Shown here in pieces: positions 61,499 to 64,000 of a stretch of 64,000 bases of DNA; within the stretch, counting starts at the first letter, position 1, and each line of letters opens with the position of its first letter. The position numbers and the translations under genes were made by a program. The notes below the pieces were generated by a model. That model was given only the letters and a program-made list of their open reading frames with translations. It was not told the DNA's origin and did no database searches. The DNA is taken from the NCBI GenBank assembly GCA_020744225.1, contig JAGMWG010000030.1, positions 124,001 to 188,000 on the forward strand. The letters are read 5' to 3'. The DNA is from Paraphoma chrysanthemicola (lineage: Eukaryota > Ascomycota > Dothideomycetes > Pleosporales > Phaeosphaeriaceae).

Positions 61499-62953
61499 TT
61501 ATTGATGTCTGCAATCTGGCAACATGTCTAGTTCCAATGAGCGTCGTAGCTTGCCACCCCAAAGAAGATCTTTCACTATTGTGTCCTCATATTCATTGTA
61601 ACAATCGCCACACTTCCACGTCGATGAGCAGAATAGCTTGCGCGCTGATCCATCCGTCCGGAAATCCTTCAGGTTGTCCAACAACAAGCACTCAACTTTG
61701 GAGAGCCTGACCGGGATGCATGGGAGGACATATTCCCATGTGAATTTCTTCCTGTCGCCGGGTAACAATATCACTGAGTCTAGCCACAAAGTACGTAGCG
61801 TTGATGCAATTGAGTCGAGAAAATTGAGAAATGTAGAGGAGTCTGTCGCTATCGAGATATGCAATGTTACAATAGCGGACCATGGTTTTCCTACAGCCAG
61901 CTGAGCTAGTAAGCCCCGGCTGTGCTCTCGATGATTAGAGAGCTCTCGATGGCTTTCCGGGTCACGATCAAAGTATGCGTGAAAATTACCGTAGGCCAAC
62001 GTCACCTCTTTAAGGTTTTTGCCAAGACGAAGAAACCTCGACAGTGGTTCAGCGATTGTATCAAGGCTTCCGTTCGAGTACCTTTCAACCACGTTGAGAT
62101 CAATGCATTCAACGCGGCCGATGATGCTTTGCAAGGTGTTCAGCTGGGTTGAGTAGTCTCTCATCGCCGTATCATCGGCGCTCTCGTCCGCTTTCTGATC
62201 TGCCATTGCAGCGTCCTGGTAGATTTTCCTCAACTCCCTGATCTTTCCGTGGCCGTATCCTTCCCATAGATGTCGCAAACGCGATGGGATCCAGAAACCA
62301 GGTCCGTAGATCTCGAAAGAGATGGTTTTTAGTTTTGGAGACTGTACGGACCCTAGGGCTTGCATGAATAGGGCCGTGTGCAGAGAATCAATATCATGCT
62401 CTATCTCTTGAGCATGTGCCCATGACTCGTTGTCATAGTCGTCATCGTCGTCCTCACAGAAGCGTAGTCCTCTCCACTCATGCTTCCAATCCATTTCATC
62501 GTATTTTGTGGGTTCATGGCAGAACGTGAGAAGATTAGGCGTCTTCTCCAAGGATCGTACCACTATTTTCAGAAAGTCGTCCTTGTTGGATAGTAGCATC
62601 GTCCGGTCCATCTCGTATTCATCGTATAGAGCTTTGATTTCTGCGGATGTTATGTTTGCCCACTTTCCGCGCGGCAGATTTCGCTCCCAGCTCTCTTGTG
62701 AAGCAAAGGCCGCATATTCCCTTGCAGGCCCTTGTCGGAGATTGATTGTTTTCACATTGCAGGCTAGCGTTTTGTGAGCACCAATGTGTTCAAATCTCTG
62801 AACAGATAGCTTGGTGAATGAGAATTGAACGGTCTCGAAAACTAGAGCAGTGGCTCCATCTCTAATCGCTTTATTGACAAGTCGACATTCCTTAAGGTCG
62901 GGCAGGTCCAAGTAGTGGAGTATTGAAACCCAAAGCTCTGGTGGCAGGTGCAT
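61499..62953 (-). CDS. F-box protein
   Basis: The start at 62953 (MHLPPELWVSILHYLDLPDLKECRLVNK) places a canonical F-box at residues 1-40; the upstream in-frame Met at 63094 gives an unlikely extension. 484 residues, single exon. After the F-box come repeated leucine-containing strands typical of the solenoid-like C-termini of fungal F-box proteins (LKTISFEIYGPGFW, IDLNVVERYSN, LKEVTLAYGNFHAY, LSKVECLLLDNLKDF) and an acidic insert (CEDDDDDYDNES). It probably acts as a substrate adaptor of SCF ubiquitin ligases; the substrate is unknown. Confidence 0.8.
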   Translation of the reverse strand: MHLPPELWVSILHYLDLPDLKECRLVNKAIRDGATALVFETVQFSFTKLSVQRFEHIGAHKTLACNVKTINLRQGPAREYAAFASQESWERNLPRGKWANITSAEIKALYDEYEMDRTMLLSNKDDFLKIVVRSLEKTPNLLTFCHEPTKYDEMDWKHEWRGLRFCEDDDDDYDNESWAHAQEIEHDIDSLHTALFMQALGSVQSPKLKTISFEIYGPGFWIPSRLRHLWEGYGHGKIRELRKIYQDAAMADQKADESADDTAMRDYSTQLNTLQSIIGRVECIDLNVVERYSNGSLDTIAEPLSRFLRLGKNLKEVTLAYGNFHAYFDRDPESHRELSNHREHSRGLLAQLAVGKPWSAIVTLHISIATDSSTFLNFLDSIASTLRTLWLDSVILLPGDRKKFTWEYVLPCIPVRLSKVECLLLDNLKDFRTDGSARKLFCSSTWKCGDCYNEYEDTIVKDLLWGGKLRRSLELDMLPDCRHQ

Positions 62954-63699
62954 TCTTCCACAACGCAACACGACACCAAGTCTTGAGGCGACAGAAATCG
63001 AATGGGATAGGTATATATAATTGGCAATGCTGGCTTGCGTGCTGTGGTTTGTACTGATTGTGTCAGCACAGTCATAAGCTGCGCAGCCACACAACCCAGC
63101 TTGTTTGCCCTAGCGTAAATTACCCATAGTCCGTATTATTAGACCTCGGCTGGAATTGCACTAGTCGTATTGGCGAGCTGCTTCCATCTCAAGTACCAAC
63201 CAGGGTGGCAACCATGCATGAACAAGCGGGCGACGATCGCCACGAGGCGGACGTTGACTTTTCGCTTCTGTAGCAATATTCGGAGGTCTAAATAAAGCTA
63301 GTCTGACAATTTAACGGGTTTTCGAGGCGGATGCAGCGTTGTCCTCCCGGCACAAGAGAAGGCTCCACTGCACCAGGCGCGCAGGCGTCAACGACGTTGT
63401 AATTTCTGTATTCTTAAGGACAAGTGCAGCCTATAGTAGGCAAAGAAACTAGTAACAGAAGGCTGCAGATTGATCTGATGCGCTCGGAGGGTTAGAGTCG
63501 CTCAATCTCAAAGTACCCAGGGTGCGTCCCATGACCCAGGGACGGACCTCCTGCTGACCGGTCCAAGCAATTTCACAACACGAGACGTTCTCTACAGGAA
63601 TAGAATCAATGAAAGGTCTTTATTGCCATAGCCGACTATCGTCGAATTCGCACGTCCTATATGACACTCCTGACGCACAATTGACGTGAGCCTGTCTAT
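62954..63699. other. Intergenic stretch, nothing seen
   Basis: Upstream of the F-box gene and downstream of the gene entering from the right; no frame supported. Confidence 0.4.
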
Positions 63700-64000
63700 T
63701 TACAAATGTATAGGGCAATCGCAGCGGGAGCGATCATGTGATTGGCATGTTGGCAAGTGCTGGGTGGAAAGCATTCCATCAGAGACTTCCGCAGGACCTA
63801 CGCTCTCTAGATCGTCTGAGTCGTCACAATCGTGCCCCTCGTGGTCGGAGTTGGTGTCGGCGGAGTCGGTTTCATCGCGCGTTTCTGCACTCGAAACGTA
63901 ATCCGAGTCTGAATCTGAATCCGAATCCGGATCCGAGTCTGCGTCTACCTCTTGACTTGCGTGCGATGACGATGCTCTGTCGCGGGCCTCAGTGGAGTTA
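63700..64000 (-). CDS. C-terminal end of an acidic protein (5' part beyond the window)
   Basis: Reading the minus strand in from 63999, a frame stays open for 99 codons to TAA at 63700-63702. It has a striking Asp/Ser tract (DADSDPDSDSDSDSDY) followed by acidic sequence and a Cys/His-containing end (CQSHDRSRCDCPIHL). There is no start codon because the gene begins outside the window. Acidic Ser/Asp tails are common in nuclear and chromatin proteins; no domain is visible. Confidence 0.5.
   Translation of the reverse strand, partial: NSTEARDRASSSHASQEVDADSDPDSDSDSDSDYVSSAETRDETDSADTNSDHEGHDCDDSDDLESVGPAEVSDGMLSTQHLPTCQSHDRSRCDCPIHL

Overview
The window is nuclear DNA from a filamentous ascomycete (Pezizomycotina; a dothideomycete is plausible but not proven). 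The evidence is the gene content: HET-NACHT-WD40 and NACHT-WD40 receptors, an AA11-type lytic polysaccharide monooxygenase (LPMO), a DUF7492-type secreted protein, F-box and F-box-like genes, an HMG-box factor, a patatin phospholipase and an Rds1/ferritin-like protein. Introns are short (37-82 nt where I could place them) with GT...AG ends. Genes are sparse between bases 3000 and 20000 and much of the rest is relict or mobile DNA, so this looks like an accessory, transposon-rich region.

Layout. 1-2.7 kb: patatin phospholipase, cut by the left edge. 3-19 kb: scattered ordinary genes (hypothetical proteins, DUF7492 protein, F-box-like gene with a truncated relative, cupredoxin-domain membrane protein). 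19.6-33.9 kb: a delta24-sterol-reductase-like FAD gene split by a 12,750-bp TA-flanked element (20746-33495). The element has two 4,001-bp inverted arms, each carrying a NACHT-WD40 receptor gene; between them lie a SesA/HeLo-like effector gene, two unknown coding regions and a DD34E Tc1-type transposase. 34-43 kb: hypothetical genes, an HMG-box gene, an F-box-like gene and a decayed one, and a divergent NAD+ synthetase. 43.7-45.4 kb: a pogo-type transposase relict interrupted by a 17-bp minisatellite, then a 193-bp MITE whose ends match those of the 12.75-kb element. 46.7-53.9 kb: an AA11-like LPMO gene split by a second TA-flanked element (6,217 bp, 47182-53398) with about 520-bp imperfect terminal inverted repeats, whose cargo is an HNWD (HET-NACHT-WD40) gene. 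54-64 kb: hypothetical genes, a pseudogene, an Rds1-like gene, decayed transposon ends, RNase H, another pogo relict, an F-box gene and the acidic tail of a gene entering from the right edge.

Main result. Two unrelated TA-target transposon families in 64 kb have each picked up an innate-immunity/incompatibility receptor, and each landed inside a gene so precisely that removing the element plus one TA restores an uninterrupted reading frame. In the larger element the receptor N-terminus and the effector C-terminus share a short N-x-A-x-G...G motif at the same spacing. This is the arrangement expected of amyloid-templated receptor-effector signalling (as in HET-S/NWD2). The element may therefore be a self-mobilising, transposase-bearing NLR/effector cassette. 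The structure is read directly from sequence; the amyloid role and mobility are inference.
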